From Methylomonas aurea (GTDB lineage Bacteria; Pseudomonadota; Gammaproteobacteria; Methylococcales; Methylomonadaceae): a stretch of 34,509 bases of DNA. The position numbers were made by a program, and so were the translations under genes. Location: contig NZ_JANIBM010000041.1 in the NCBI RefSeq assembly GCF_024505045.1, positions 1 to 34,509 of the forward strand, in the 5' to 3' direction. Positions within the stretch are counted from its first letter, which is position 1. The number at the start of each line of letters is the position of its first letter. The notes beneath the pieces were generated by a model. The model did no database searches. It saw only the letters and a list, made by a program, of their open reading frames with translations, and was not told the origin of the DNA. This document shows, in pieces, positions 1 to 7,460 of this stretch.

Positions 1-187
1 TCAGCTTTGTTTTTAAAATTTAATTATTGTTAACAGTCAGTACAATTGTCCGCTATTGGCCGATCACTGCCCTCGACGGCCATAAGATGTACTTATCGGA
101 TGTACCGAACGACGAGATACTCATCGTTCGCGAGTTACCTCGATTGAAGCGCGCTCCGCCCGGCACATCCTTCTTTAGCTCCGTGCG

Positions 188-760
188 TCAATTCGCCTCA
201 TAAACGGCGTAAGCCCAATAGTCCTTGCCGGGGCGCAGGCTGCAGCGCCAGCCCTGGGCGCTCAGTTCGCGGCCGATCAAATGGTTCATCACGCCGTGTC
301 CCACCAACGCTACGCTGCCGTGAATCTGCGCGAGATCGATCAGGCGTTGCGCGGCCGAGCGGGCACGGCGTTTGGCTGCGGCGTAGGATTCGCCGTTGCG
401 GGAAAAGCCGGCCAGCCATAGCAGGCGCAGCACGGTCAGCCACAAGGCCGCCGGCAAGCGAATCCGGCCATGGCGAAAGTGCGGCAATTGGGCTTCGCCG
501 AACAGGGCATCGGCGACCGGATTTTCCCCCAATCCCAGTGCCTGAGCCGATTGCCGGGAACGCGGCAGATCGCTGCACAAGGCCATACCGATGTCTTTTA
601 GCACTGCGCGGGTTGTCGGCGGCGGCGCATCGACGATGCCGGCGACGCGGTAAGCATCGGCCAAGCGCGCCAGATCGGTCGCCCGCAAAATGCCGGTCAG
701 CGCTACGCTCGGCCGGCCGTGCCGCAGCAGAACGATGCGCGCACGTGGTGGCGCCGTCAC
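188..760 (-). CDS. Histidine phosphatase family protein (phosphoglycerate mutase-like)
   Basis: The 190-residue protein has the phosphohistidine signature near its N-terminus (IVLLRHGRP, residues 9-17) and a second catalytic-type histidine in VALVGHGVMNHL near residue 150. This is the layout of the histidine phosphatase superfamily, whose members remove phosphate from small molecules or proteins through a phosphohistidine intermediate. No signal peptide is visible, so it is probably cytosolic. Its ATG overlaps the stop of the upstream cupin gene by four bases (757-760), which suggests translational coupling. The substrate cannot be read from the sequence; broad-specificity phosphatase and alpha-ribazole phosphatase are both possible, and no cobalamin genes lie nearby. 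The family call is secure, the function is not. Confidence 0.85.
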   Translation of the reverse strand: MTAPPRARIVLLRHGRPSVALTGILRATDLARLADAYRVAGIVDAPPPTTRAVLKDIGMALCSDLPRSRQSAQALGLGENPVADALFGEAQLPHFRHGRIRLPAALWLTVLRLLWLAGFSRNGESYAAAKRRARSAAQRLIDLAQIHGSVALVGHGVMNHLIGRELSAQGWRCSLRPGKDYWAYAVYEAN

Positions 761-1251
761 GGATACGGCTCGCCGTTGTTATGGGTAAACTGCCAACCGC
801 CGGCCGTGCCGACTGCCCGCAAGTCGTCGTCCGGATATTCGACCCGGTCGCCCGGCGTGCGGTCGCCGATTTCCAGATAGAGCACGTCGTCCGCCGCTTC
901 GTTGACCAAGCGATGGGCGTTGCCGCTGCCGGCCTGGAAGCCGGCGCACATGCCCGGCGCCAGCCGTGTCGCGCCGTCGTCGGTATAGAGCGTCGGAGTG
1001 CCTTGCAGTATGTAAATAAATTCGTCCTGCTTGGCGTGGGCGTGGCGCAGGGCGGAAATCGCGCCGGGTTCCAGTTTGGTCAGGTTGATGCCGAAGTTTT
1101 GCAGCCCGAACACGTCCCCGAGCGGCGTCTTTTCCCGCCCCGCCAAGCGGGCGCCATGTAGCTCCAGAATGGCTTGGGGATACAAGGATTTTCGCGGCCG
1201 CGGCGGCACTTGCTCGGCGGCAACGGCGACAGGGAAGGGTAGTTCGGTCAT
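757..1251 (-). CDS. Cupin domain protein
   Basis: This 164-residue protein has a single cupin barrel. Motif 1 is seen as RHAHAKQDEFIYILQG (two histidines and a glutamate that normally bind a metal), and motif 2 lies around GSGNAHRLVN. Cupins include small-molecule isomerases, dioxygenases and sugar-binding proteins; nothing here identifies the substrate. I chose the ATG at 1251 because GGAG lies eight bases upstream. A start 27 bases further upstream is open but would put that ribosome site inside the gene. It is the first gene of a probable two-gene unit with the histidine phosphatase. Confidence 0.85.
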   Translation of the reverse strand: MTELPFPVAVAAEQVPPRPRKSLYPQAILELHGARLAGREKTPLGDVFGLQNFGINLTKLEPGAISALRHAHAKQDEFIYILQGTPTLYTDDGATRLAPGMCAGFQAGSGNAHRLVNEAADDVLYLEIGDRTPGDRVEYPDDDLRAVGTAGGWQFTHNNGEPYP

Positions 1252-2068
1252 ATGGATAACTCCGATAACGAGCGGCAAGGCGACAGATTAGCCGACAAAC
1301 CGGGCGCGGGTAAAATCGGTCTGGCAAGAGTTGTAACTTTACTGCGGCTTGTTCGCGCCGTTATGGGCGGCGTCGAGGCGGGGATTGCTTGGTGTTGGAC
1401 TCGGTCTATGCGCTCGATTGGCGATCTACCCGCTGCAAGAAAGCAGCGCGAGGGTTTGCGCGATTGAGACGGCGCTGTTGCAGGACGATTTGCAGGTGTG
1501 GCCGACATTCGGGCAGTCGCGACCCACCAAGAATAGCATCAGCTATTTCGGATCGCGGCGCCGGGGAACACTACGTTTGAAAAACACGCGCCATACTTCC
1601 GCCGGTTCGGCGCGACTGGTCAATACCCCGATCGAAGGCAGTCTTAATTGGACTTGGCGCAAACGCCCAATTCGCTCAGCACCAATAGCGAGGCAAATCA
1701 CTAACGCCGCACCCTCCAATGCCGCAACGATTTTCGCGCCGGTTTCCGTGCACCGGAGTTTGACGACAAAATGGCGCTTAGCGCTTTATGTCTCTCAATT
1801 TCAATTGGAGTTGGCTCTATACCTGGCGAATTTTCAACTTCGGTCAGATAAGAAAATAGGGTGTTGCAATCGATTGCAGCCGCGCTTTTGCCCTTACATG
1901 ACCTTAATTTGACTAGCAAACTACTTGGTACTCATATTGGGCCTCACCAATACTTGAAATATAAGTGAATCGGGAAACCCTTTATGGTGGATGGCCGCGA
2001 GGCAATCCACCCAAGTGTAAAAATGCAATAGCATTCCCAATCTAAAAATGCCCTGCAAAACCCCAAAA
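1252..2068. other. 817-base stretch without a convincing gene
   Basis: No reading frame here resembles a known protein. The part from about 1750 to 2060 is visibly richer in A and T than the flanking genes. On the minus strand a short frame (1701-1919, TTG start) reads like normal protein for about 45 residues (for example LFSYLTEVENSPGIEPTP) and then becomes basic and low-quality. A second minus-strand frame stays open from about 1785 down to about 1555 but has no start. These could be two halves of a decayed gene, or chance. The promoter for the cupin gene should lie at the low-coordinate end. Confidence 0.4.
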
Positions 2069-2887
2069 TTAATCCCGCAACAACTCGTTAATGCCGGTTT
2101 TGCTACGCGTTTTCTCGTCCACCTGCTTGATGATGACTGCGCAATACAGACTGTGGCTGCCGTCTTTGGATGGCAGGTTGCCGGAGACGACCACCGAGCC
2201 GGCCGGGATGCGGCCGTAAGTGACTTCACCGGTCATCCGGTTGAAAATCTTGGTGCTTTGGCCGATGTAGACCCCCATCGACACGACGCAGTTGTCTTCG
2301 ACGATGACGCCTTCCACAATCTCCGAGCGGGCGCCGATGAAGCAGTTGTCGCCGATGATGGTCGGGTTGGCTTGCAGAGGTTCCAATACGCCGCCGATGC
2401 CGACGCCGCCCGACAAGTGGACGTTTTTACCGATTTGCGCGCAGGAACCCACGGTTACCCAGGTGTCGACCATCGTGCCGCTGTCGACGTAAGCGCCGAT
2501 GTTAACGTAGGACGGCATCAGGATTGCGCCCGGCGCGACGTAAGAACCGTAACGGGCTACCGCGTTAGGAACGACGCGTACGCCGGCTTGCGCAAAATCA
2601 GCCTCGCTGTAGCTACCGAATTTGGTCGGCACTTTGTCGTAATAGCGCACGTCGCCGCTTTCGATGACTTTGTTTTCGTTGATCCGAAACGATAGCAGCA
2701 CGGCTTTTTTCAACCATTGATTGGTGACCCAATCGCCGTCTTTTTTCTCGGCAACGCGGGCTTCGCCCTTGTCCAGCATATTCAAGACTTCGGCAACCGC
2801 GTTGCGGACTTCGGCGGAGACGGTAGACGGGCTGATTTCGGCGCGATTTTCGAAAGCGTCGTTGATGATGGTTTCCAGGTTTGACAT
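2069..2887 (-). CDS. dapD: 2,3,4,5-tetrahydropyridine-2,6-dicarboxylate N-succinyltransferase
   Basis: DapD transfers succinate from succinyl-CoA to tetrahydrodipicolinate, the acyl-protection step of lysine and meso-diaminopimelate synthesis in the cytosol. The 272-residue product is of family length. It opens with the typical helical domain ([18 protein letters not shown]), followed by a left-handed beta-helix of hexapeptide repeats (roughly residues 105-230, rich in G-V-I and N-I-G steps such as [20 protein letters not shown]). The ATG at 2887 is preferred over one 18 bases upstream because it matches the usual DapD N-terminus and follows a GAGA. It lies downstream of dapC on the same strand, separated by about 87 bases that contain an inverted repeat. 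Confidence 0.96.
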   Translation of the reverse strand: MSNLETIINDAFENRAEISPSTVSAEVRNAVAEVLNMLDKGEARVAEKKDGDWVTNQWLKKAVLLSFRINENKVIESGDVRYYDKVPTKFGSYSEADFAQAGVRVVPNAVARYGSYVAPGAILMPSYVNIGAYVDSGTMVDTWVTVGSCAQIGKNVHLSGGVGIGGVLEPLQANPTIIGDNCFIGARSEIVEGVIVEDNCVVSMGVYIGQSTKIFNRMTGEVTYGRIPAGSVVVSGNLPSKDGSHSLYCAVIIKQVDEKTRSKTGINELLRD

Positions 2888-2902
2888 GGGATCTCGTAGG
2901 TA

Positions 2903-2964
2903 CAAGGTTCAAGGTACAGGGTCCAAAGGCTCAAGGCCAGGGTGTTTTTTCACCTTGAACCTTG
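2903..2964. repeat. Inverted repeat of TTCAAGG units between dapC and dapD
   Basis: CAAGGTTCAAGGT at 2903-2915 is the exact reverse complement of ACCTTGAACCTTG at 2952-2964, giving a perfect 13-base stem around a 36-base interior that itself contains further CAAGG copies (2931-2936 region). It fills almost the whole dapC-dapD spacer. It could fold in the dapC-dapD transcript, or belong to a dispersed repeat family; the sequence alone cannot tell. Confidence 0.7.
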
Positions 2965-2974
2965 AACCTCGAAC

Positions 2975-4165
2975 TTATTTTAAAAATTCTTTAATGCGCC
3001 GCGCCGCGTCGACGCATTCCTCGATCGGCGCGACCAAGGCGATGCGGACATGGTTGGCGCCGGGGTTGATGCCGCCGCTGTCGCGGGACAAGTAGCTGCC
3101 CGGCAATACGGTGATGTTTTGCTGGGCGAACAGTTTTTGTGCAAATTCCGTGTCGCTGATTGGCGTCTTCAGCCAGATATAAAAACTGGCCGGCGGACGA
3201 CTGATGTCGCAGATATCCTTGAGAATATCTATGAAGGCGGTGAATTTGTCGCGATACAACTGTCGGTTGTGTTTGACGTGCTCTTCGTCGTTCCACGCAG
3301 CGATACTGGCATGCTGGGTCGGCACCGGCATCGGGCAGCCATGGTAGGTGCGGTATTTGAAGTAATTTTTCAGCACCTCGGCGTCGCCGGCGACGAAACC
3401 GGAGCGCAAGCCCGGCGCGTTGGAACGCTTGGACAGGCTTTGAAAAATCACGCAGCGTTTGAAATCCGCGTTGCCGACCGCGTAAGCGCTTTGCAGCAAA
3501 CCTTGCGGCGGATTGGACTCGTCATCGTACAGTTCGGTATAGCACTCGTCGGAGGCGATGACAAAATCGTACTTGTCGGCCAAAGCCAATAATTTCAGAT
3601 GATCGGCCTGTGTCAGCACCGTGCCGGTTGGATTGCCCGGCGAGCAAATAAACATCAACTGGCAACGCTGCCAGATTGCCTCCGGCACGCTGTCGAAATC
3701 GGGCAAATAGCCGCTTTCCGCTGTCGTATTCAGATAATACGGCTCGGCGCCAGCCAACAGCGCCGCGCCTTCGTAGATCTGATAGAACGGATTGGGCATG
3801 ATCACGATCGGCTTGTCCACCGGATCAATCACGGCTTGCACCAACGAAAACAAGGCCTCGCGGGTACCGTTGACCGGCAATACCTCGGTCTCGGCGTCGA
3901 CGCCGCCCGCCGGAATCCCAAAGCGGCGGCAAGTCCAATCGGCAATCGCCTGCCTGAGTTCAGGCAAACCCTTGGTCGTCGGATATAGAGTCAAGCCGTG
4001 CAAATGCCGCAGCAGGGCTTCCTGGATGAAATGCGGCGTGGCGTGCTTGGGTTCGCCGATCGACAGGGCGATATGCGGCTTGTTAGCTGGCGGCGTAACG
4101 CCTTGCTTCAAAGAAGCCAGTTTTTCGAACGGGTAAGGATGGAGTTCGGCTAAATGCGGATTCAT
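2975..4165 (-). CDS. dapC: Succinyldiaminopimelate transaminase
   Basis: A class I/II PLP-dependent aminotransferase of 396 residues. The N-terminus (MNPHLAELHPYPFEKLASL) and the SIGEPKHATPHFI segment are typical of gammaproteobacterial DapC, which converts N-succinyl-2-amino-6-ketopimelate to N-succinyl-diaminopimelate with glutamate as amino donor. The PLP-binding lysine is in SLSKRSNAPGLRSGF (about residue 246), and the SPGNPTGTV and SDECYTELY motifs hold the pyridine ring. It sits three bases after the M48 protease gene and upstream of dapD, the preceding enzyme of the same pathway. ArgD-like or AlaC-like activity is possible, but the dapD context favours DapC. Confidence 0.93.
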   Translation of the reverse strand: MNPHLAELHPYPFEKLASLKQGVTPPANKPHIALSIGEPKHATPHFIQEALLRHLHGLTLYPTTKGLPELRQAIADWTCRRFGIPAGGVDAETEVLPVNGTREALFSLVQAVIDPVDKPIVIMPNPFYQIYEGAALLAGAEPYYLNTTAESGYLPDFDSVPEAIWQRCQLMFICSPGNPTGTVLTQADHLKLLALADKYDFVIASDECYTELYDDESNPPQGLLQSAYAVGNADFKRCVIFQSLSKRSNAPGLRSGFVAGDAEVLKNYFKYRTYHGCPMPVPTQHASIAAWNDEEHVKHNRQLYRDKFTAFIDILKDICDISRPPASFYIWLKTPISDTEFAQKLFAQQNITVLPGSYLSRDSGGINPGANHVRIALVAPIEECVDAARRIKEFLK

Positions 4166-4168
4166 GGT

Positions 4169-4954
4169 TTATTTGGCGCAGCGCGGCTGGCGTCCCTGGC
4201 TCCAGGCTTGTTGCTGCAATTGCAGGGCTCGATTCATATTTTGTTGCAAATTCTCGATGCGGCTGGCATGCGACGGGTGGGTCGACATGAATTCGATCGG
4301 TTGGCCACCCTGCGCGGCCTTATCCATTTTCAACCACAGGTTGATGCTTTGCCGCGGATCGAAGCCGGCGCGGGCCATCAAATCCAATCCAATCGTGTCG
4401 GCTTCGGTTTCGTGGATGCGGCTGTAAGGCAGAATCACGCCATACTGGGCACCAACACCGAGCAAGCCCAACGCGGTCTGGCCCAACGCGGTTTGCGGTT
4501 GCGTCACGGCCTGCACCATAGCCAGACCGGTGCTGACCGCGGTTTCCTGCGACAAGCGCTCGTTACTGTGGCGCGACAGCACGTGGCCGACTTCGTGGCC
4601 CACGACCGCAGCCAACTGGTCGGCGTTATCCACCAAATTGATCAGGCCGGTATGCACGCCGATTTTATTGCCAGGCAGCGCAAACGCATTCAGGGTCTCG
4701 TCCTCGAACACAACCACTTCCCATTGGCCACCGGTTTGCTGGGTAATTGCATAAGCGACGCACTGGGCAAATTGGTTGAAACGAGGATTGCGGCTTACCG
4801 GGTTTTTGCTCTTCATGCTGTCGAAGGCTTGCAAACCCATTTGGTCGACTTGGTTGTCCGGCATGTAAATGAACTGGGTACGGCCGGTCGGACTGGTGGC
4901 GCAAGCGCCAAGCAACAAGGAAACGGCAGCGATAAGCAGATTTTTATTCAACAT
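4169..4954 (-). CDS. M48 family metalloprotease, lipoprotein
   Basis: The 261-residue protein begins with a lipoprotein signal peptide ending in the lipobox LLGAC (Cys18). The zinc-protease motif HEVGH is at about residues 119-123 (VVGHEVGHVLSRHS), and the third ligand glutamate is in HETEADTIGLDL, followed by GFDPRQS; all are M48 hallmarks. The short C-terminus lacks the TPR domain of BepA (YfgC), so it resembles the single-domain LoiP (YggG) or OmaA type. It probably acts in envelope protein quality control from the outer or inner membrane face. It is the first gene of a tight unit with dapC (three-base gap), an unexpected partner. Confidence 0.92.
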   Translation of the reverse strand: MLNKNLLIAAVSLLLGACATSPTGRTQFIYMPDNQVDQMGLQAFDSMKSKNPVSRNPRFNQFAQCVAYAITQQTGGQWEVVVFEDETLNAFALPGNKIGVHTGLINLVDNADQLAAVVGHEVGHVLSRHSNERLSQETAVSTGLAMVQAVTQPQTALGQTALGLLGVGAQYGVILPYSRIHETEADTIGLDLMARAGFDPRQSINLWLKMDKAAQGGQPIEFMSTHPSHASRIENLQQNMNRALQLQQQAWSQGRQPRCAK

Positions 4955-5140
4955 GGCTTAACCACCCGCAGAGAAAAGACCCGGCATTTTAGCCTAACTT
5001 GCCAGGGGGTTAAACGCTTTTTACCCATCTAGAACGTTACCGCAAATAGACGCCGGGAAAGCGATTCGGCGGCAAACGGCTCTAAAAATGAAATTGCGCG
5101 AACGCTTGCCTAACCGGGCAACGGGTTCGGCCAACCTGGT

Positions 5141-5635
5141 CTAACCGGTCTGCGCCGCTTGCAGCAGTTGTTGCAAGCAGAATAATACGGTCTGTTGTCG
5201 AATATTTTGCCGATCCCCGGAGAATTGCTTGCGAACACACGCGGCTTCTTCGCTACCTCGCTGCAACCAAGCGACAAAGACCGTACCGACCGGCTTTTCG
5301 GCAGTGCCGCCTTCCGGACCGGCGATGCCGGTAACGGCCAGGGCCAGGTCGGCCGAGCTATGCGCAAGCGCGCCGGCTGCCATTTCCCTGGCCGTTTCCG
5401 CACTGACGGCGCCTTGGGTGCGCAAAGTTCGCGGCTGCACGCCTAACAGTTCGACTTTGGCAGCATTGCTGTAGGTGACAAACCCGCGGTCGAACCAGAC
5501 GGAACTGCCGGAAACGTCGGTCACGGCCGCCGCGATACCGCCACCGGTACAGGATTCAGCTAGCGCCAATATCCGGTTTTGGCGCTTTAGGCAAAGGCCG
5601 AGCTGCTCGGCCAACAAGTAGCAGGGATCGTGCAT
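5141..5635 (-). CDS. pncC: Nicotinamide-nucleotide amidohydrolase (CinA C-terminal domain)
   Basis: The protein is the stand-alone CinA C-terminal domain (164 residues). It has the signature LALAESCTGGGIAA, then TGIAGPEGG followed by KPVGTV, and FSGDRQNIRQ near the end. This family deamidates NMN to nicotinate mononucleotide, recycling the by-product of NAD-dependent DNA ligase. It is cytosolic. The usual partner recA is not adjacent; the upstream gene is a DUF502 membrane protein 55 bases away on the same strand. The start at 5635 follows an AGAGAG purine run. Confidence 0.93.
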   Translation of the reverse strand: MHDPCYLLAEQLGLCLKRQNRILALAESCTGGGIAAAVTDVSGSSVWFDRGFVTYSNAAKVELLGVQPRTLRTQGAVSAETAREMAAGALAHSSADLALAVTGIAGPEGGTAEKPVGTVFVAWLQRGSEEAACVRKQFSGDRQNIRQQTVLFCLQQLLQAAQTG

Positions 5636-5690
5636 TAAGACTCTCTAGCCGGCTGGAATAATTGCCTGACTGCGCCGCCAAACTCAGCCG

Positions 5691-6269
5691 TCATTTGGGA
5701 AGCCTGTTGATTTCGTTAACTTTTTCGAAGTCGGCACCGACACTGATGATAAAACTGGTGACCTGTTCGATGCTCATATCGGATTTGATTACTTTCGATT
5801 CGTGGACGATGATTGCGAATCCGGAAGTCGGGTTCGGCGAAGTGGGCACGAACAGCACGTAACGGTCGTCGGTTTTGTTGGTTACGTAAGCAGGCACCCA
5901 GATACCCTCTTTCGGATACTCGACATAGACCACCTCGCGCGGCTCCTGCAATTGATGGCCGGCAATCATGTTGACTAATTTTTTGGTGACCCGATAAATC
6001 GTACTCAACAACGGGATGCGCTCGATCAGATGTTCGAACATAGCGATGATTGAAAACCGGCCCATGCTGACTCGGTGTCCAACGTAGGTAATGGTGGCGA
6101 AACTGGCGGCAAATAGCAGGAAAGTCACTAAGTAATTGTCGGAATAACCGTAAACGAACTGAAACAGATCGGCGAGCCGGTCTTTGACGAACAGCACGAT
6201 TTGCACGATCACCATAATCGGGATGAACGCCAAAATACCGATTAGAGTGTGGTTCAGGATTTTCTTCAT
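5691..6269 (-). CDS. DUF502 family inner-membrane protein
   Basis: This is a 192-residue membrane protein with two hydrophobic segments (about residues 8-28 and 46-68), followed by the family core IERIPLLSTIYRVTKKL and a soluble beta-rich part ending in the PTSPNPTSGFAIIV signature. That pattern is characteristic of DUF502, a widespread family of unknown function found in many bacteria and in plants. The ATG at 6269 follows AAGGTAGG. No function is claimed. Confidence 0.9.
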   Translation of the reverse strand: MKKILNHTLIGILAFIPIMVIVQIVLFVKDRLADLFQFVYGYSDNYLVTFLLFAASFATITYVGHRVSMGRFSIIAMFEHLIERIPLLSTIYRVTKKLVNMIAGHQLQEPREVVYVEYPKEGIWVPAYVTNKTDDRYVLFVPTSPNPTSGFAIIVHESKVIKSDMSIEQVTSFIISVGADFEKVNEINRLPK

Positions 6270-6341
6270 GATGCGCCTACCTTGTTAGTTATAGTTGTTA
6301 TCGATACCCGGTTTTATCAAAGTTAAGCCCGATTAGAAAGC

Positions 6342-6356
6342 GCCGGGCCGCCCGGC
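6342..6356 (-). terminator. GC-rich hairpin after the oxidase operon
   Basis: GCCGGG (6342-6347) and CCCGGC (6351-6356) form a six-base stem with a three-base loop, 16 bases beyond the stop of the cydB-like gene. On the minus strand it is followed by only a short T-rich run (TTTCT), so termination would be weak. Confidence 0.45.
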
Positions 6357-6371
6357 ACCGTTCCAAACCGC

Positions 6372-7460
6372 CTAACGCTGAATTCTGTATAGGCCGCGCG
6401 TGGCCAGCGCCATTACCAGCCAGGCCGGCCCGGCGAAGATGAGCAGGCCGTGCAATGCCGTTCGGCTGGCGCTGGCGTCCCAAATCGTCAACGAACTGTT
6501 CAACGAAATGTTGGACGGCGCCAAAAAAGGGAACATCGACACACCCAGGGTCAGCACCGCTAACGCCAGCGCCAGCGCCAGCGTCAACATCGCCCAATAG
6601 GCCCGGTCGAATTTGCATAGCGCCCAGGCGCCGATACCGGCCAGAAAGGCCAGACAGGGTAGCGCCCACAACGCCGGTTCGTGTTCGTAATTGTCCAACC
6701 ATAAACCGTCGCCGCGCTTGACGAATTTGGCCAGCGGATTGGAAACGCCGTCCGGCACGATCTCGGTCGTGACATGATAGCCTTCCAAATGCGTAATCCA
6801 GCCGCCGCACAAGCCGAACAACAGTAAAAACAGGATGATGGCGGTTTGCGCCAAGGCTTTGGCACGCAAGCGCAACTCTGCATCGCCGTGCAATTGCAAA
6901 TAAACCGCACCGTAACCGGCCAACATAGCCACGCTGCAGGCGGCGACCAGCAACGCAAACGGATTGAATAGTCCGGCCAGACTACCCAGGAACGCAATAT
7001 GCATATCGCTGCTCAAATGAAACGGAAAGCCCTTCAACAAATTTCCGGCCAGCAGGCCCAGCGCCGCCGCCGGCAGCAAGCCGCTCAGAAACAGCGCCTT
7101 ATCCCAGTAGGGCAACCATTCCCGATGATCGTGGCTATTCCTGAAGTAAAAGCCGAGCGGCCGGATACATACGGCCAACATCACGCACAACAGCAAGTTC
7201 TGAAAACTGGAAAACACCACGGCATAGACCGTAGGCCAACCCGCATACAACACGGCTATCAGAGCCGCCAGCCAGGCTTGGTTTCCGGCGCTGAGCGGCG
7301 CCAGTCTGGCGGCGATTTGCCGCCGCTGCGGCTCGGTTAGCTGCAAAAACGGCAACAGCAAAGTTACCCCCATTTCCAAGCCGTTACTCAACGTAAAACC
7401 GACCGCATACAGGCCGAGCAAGCCCCAGCACAACAAGCGCAAGACTTCGTAATCAAGCAT
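6372..7460 (-). CDS. Cytochrome bd-type oxidase subunit II (CydB-like, divergent)
   Basis: The 362-residue, multi-membrane-span protein aligns without gaps to E. coli CydB over its N-terminal third (MLDYEVLRLLCWGLLG) and keeps the MFPFLAPS and SLTIWDAS motifs near the C-terminus, so the family is clear. It lacks acidic residues that canonical CydB uses: the TDGFDMG region reads SNGLEMG (Asp to Asn at 26, Asp29 to Glu), and Asp58 in PHWDGN is alanine (PLSAGN). The ATG at 7460 is preferred because GGAGG lies six bases upstream. The gene overlaps the end of the subunit I gene by eight bases. No CydX-like small ORF was seen downstream. It is best named CydB-like, since quinol oxidase activity is doubtful. 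Confidence 0.88.
   Translation of the reverse strand: MLDYEVLRLLCWGLLGLYAVGFTLSNGLEMGVTLLLPFLQLTEPQRRQIAARLAPLSAGNQAWLAALIAVLYAGWPTVYAVVFSSFQNLLLCVMLAVCIRPLGFYFRNSHDHREWLPYWDKALFLSGLLPAAALGLLAGNLLKGFPFHLSSDMHIAFLGSLAGLFNPFALLVAACSVAMLAGYGAVYLQLHGDAELRLRAKALAQTAIILFLLLFGLCGGWITHLEGYHVTTEIVPDGVSNPLAKFVKRGDGLWLDNYEHEPALWALPCLAFLAGIGAWALCKFDRAYWAMLTLALALALAVLTLGVSMFPFLAPSNISLNSSLTIWDASASRTALHGLLIFAGPAWLVMALATRGLYRIQR

Noticed and set aside
106..130. Imperfect hairpin (CGAACGACGA / TCATCGTTCG) near the window start
   Set aside because: It has one mismatch and no T-run and could be chance; the first 187 bases otherwise show no gene or clear signal.
1349..1912. Plus-strand open frame of 187 codons in the gene-poor region
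   Set aside because: No ribosome site, no recognisable motif, and poor protein-like composition; not supported as a gene.
4154..5032. Plus-strand open frame of 292 codons opposite the M48 protease
   Set aside because: Shadow of the protease gene, which has signal peptide and catalytic motifs in the minus frame.
5636..5690. Regulatory leader between the DUF502 and pncC genes
   Set aside because: The 55-base spacer shows only a ribosome site and no hairpin or promoter.
6298..6371. Small third subunit (CydX-like) after the cydB-like gene
   Set aside because: No short hydrophobic reading frame with a start and ribosome site is present; only a GC hairpin was found.
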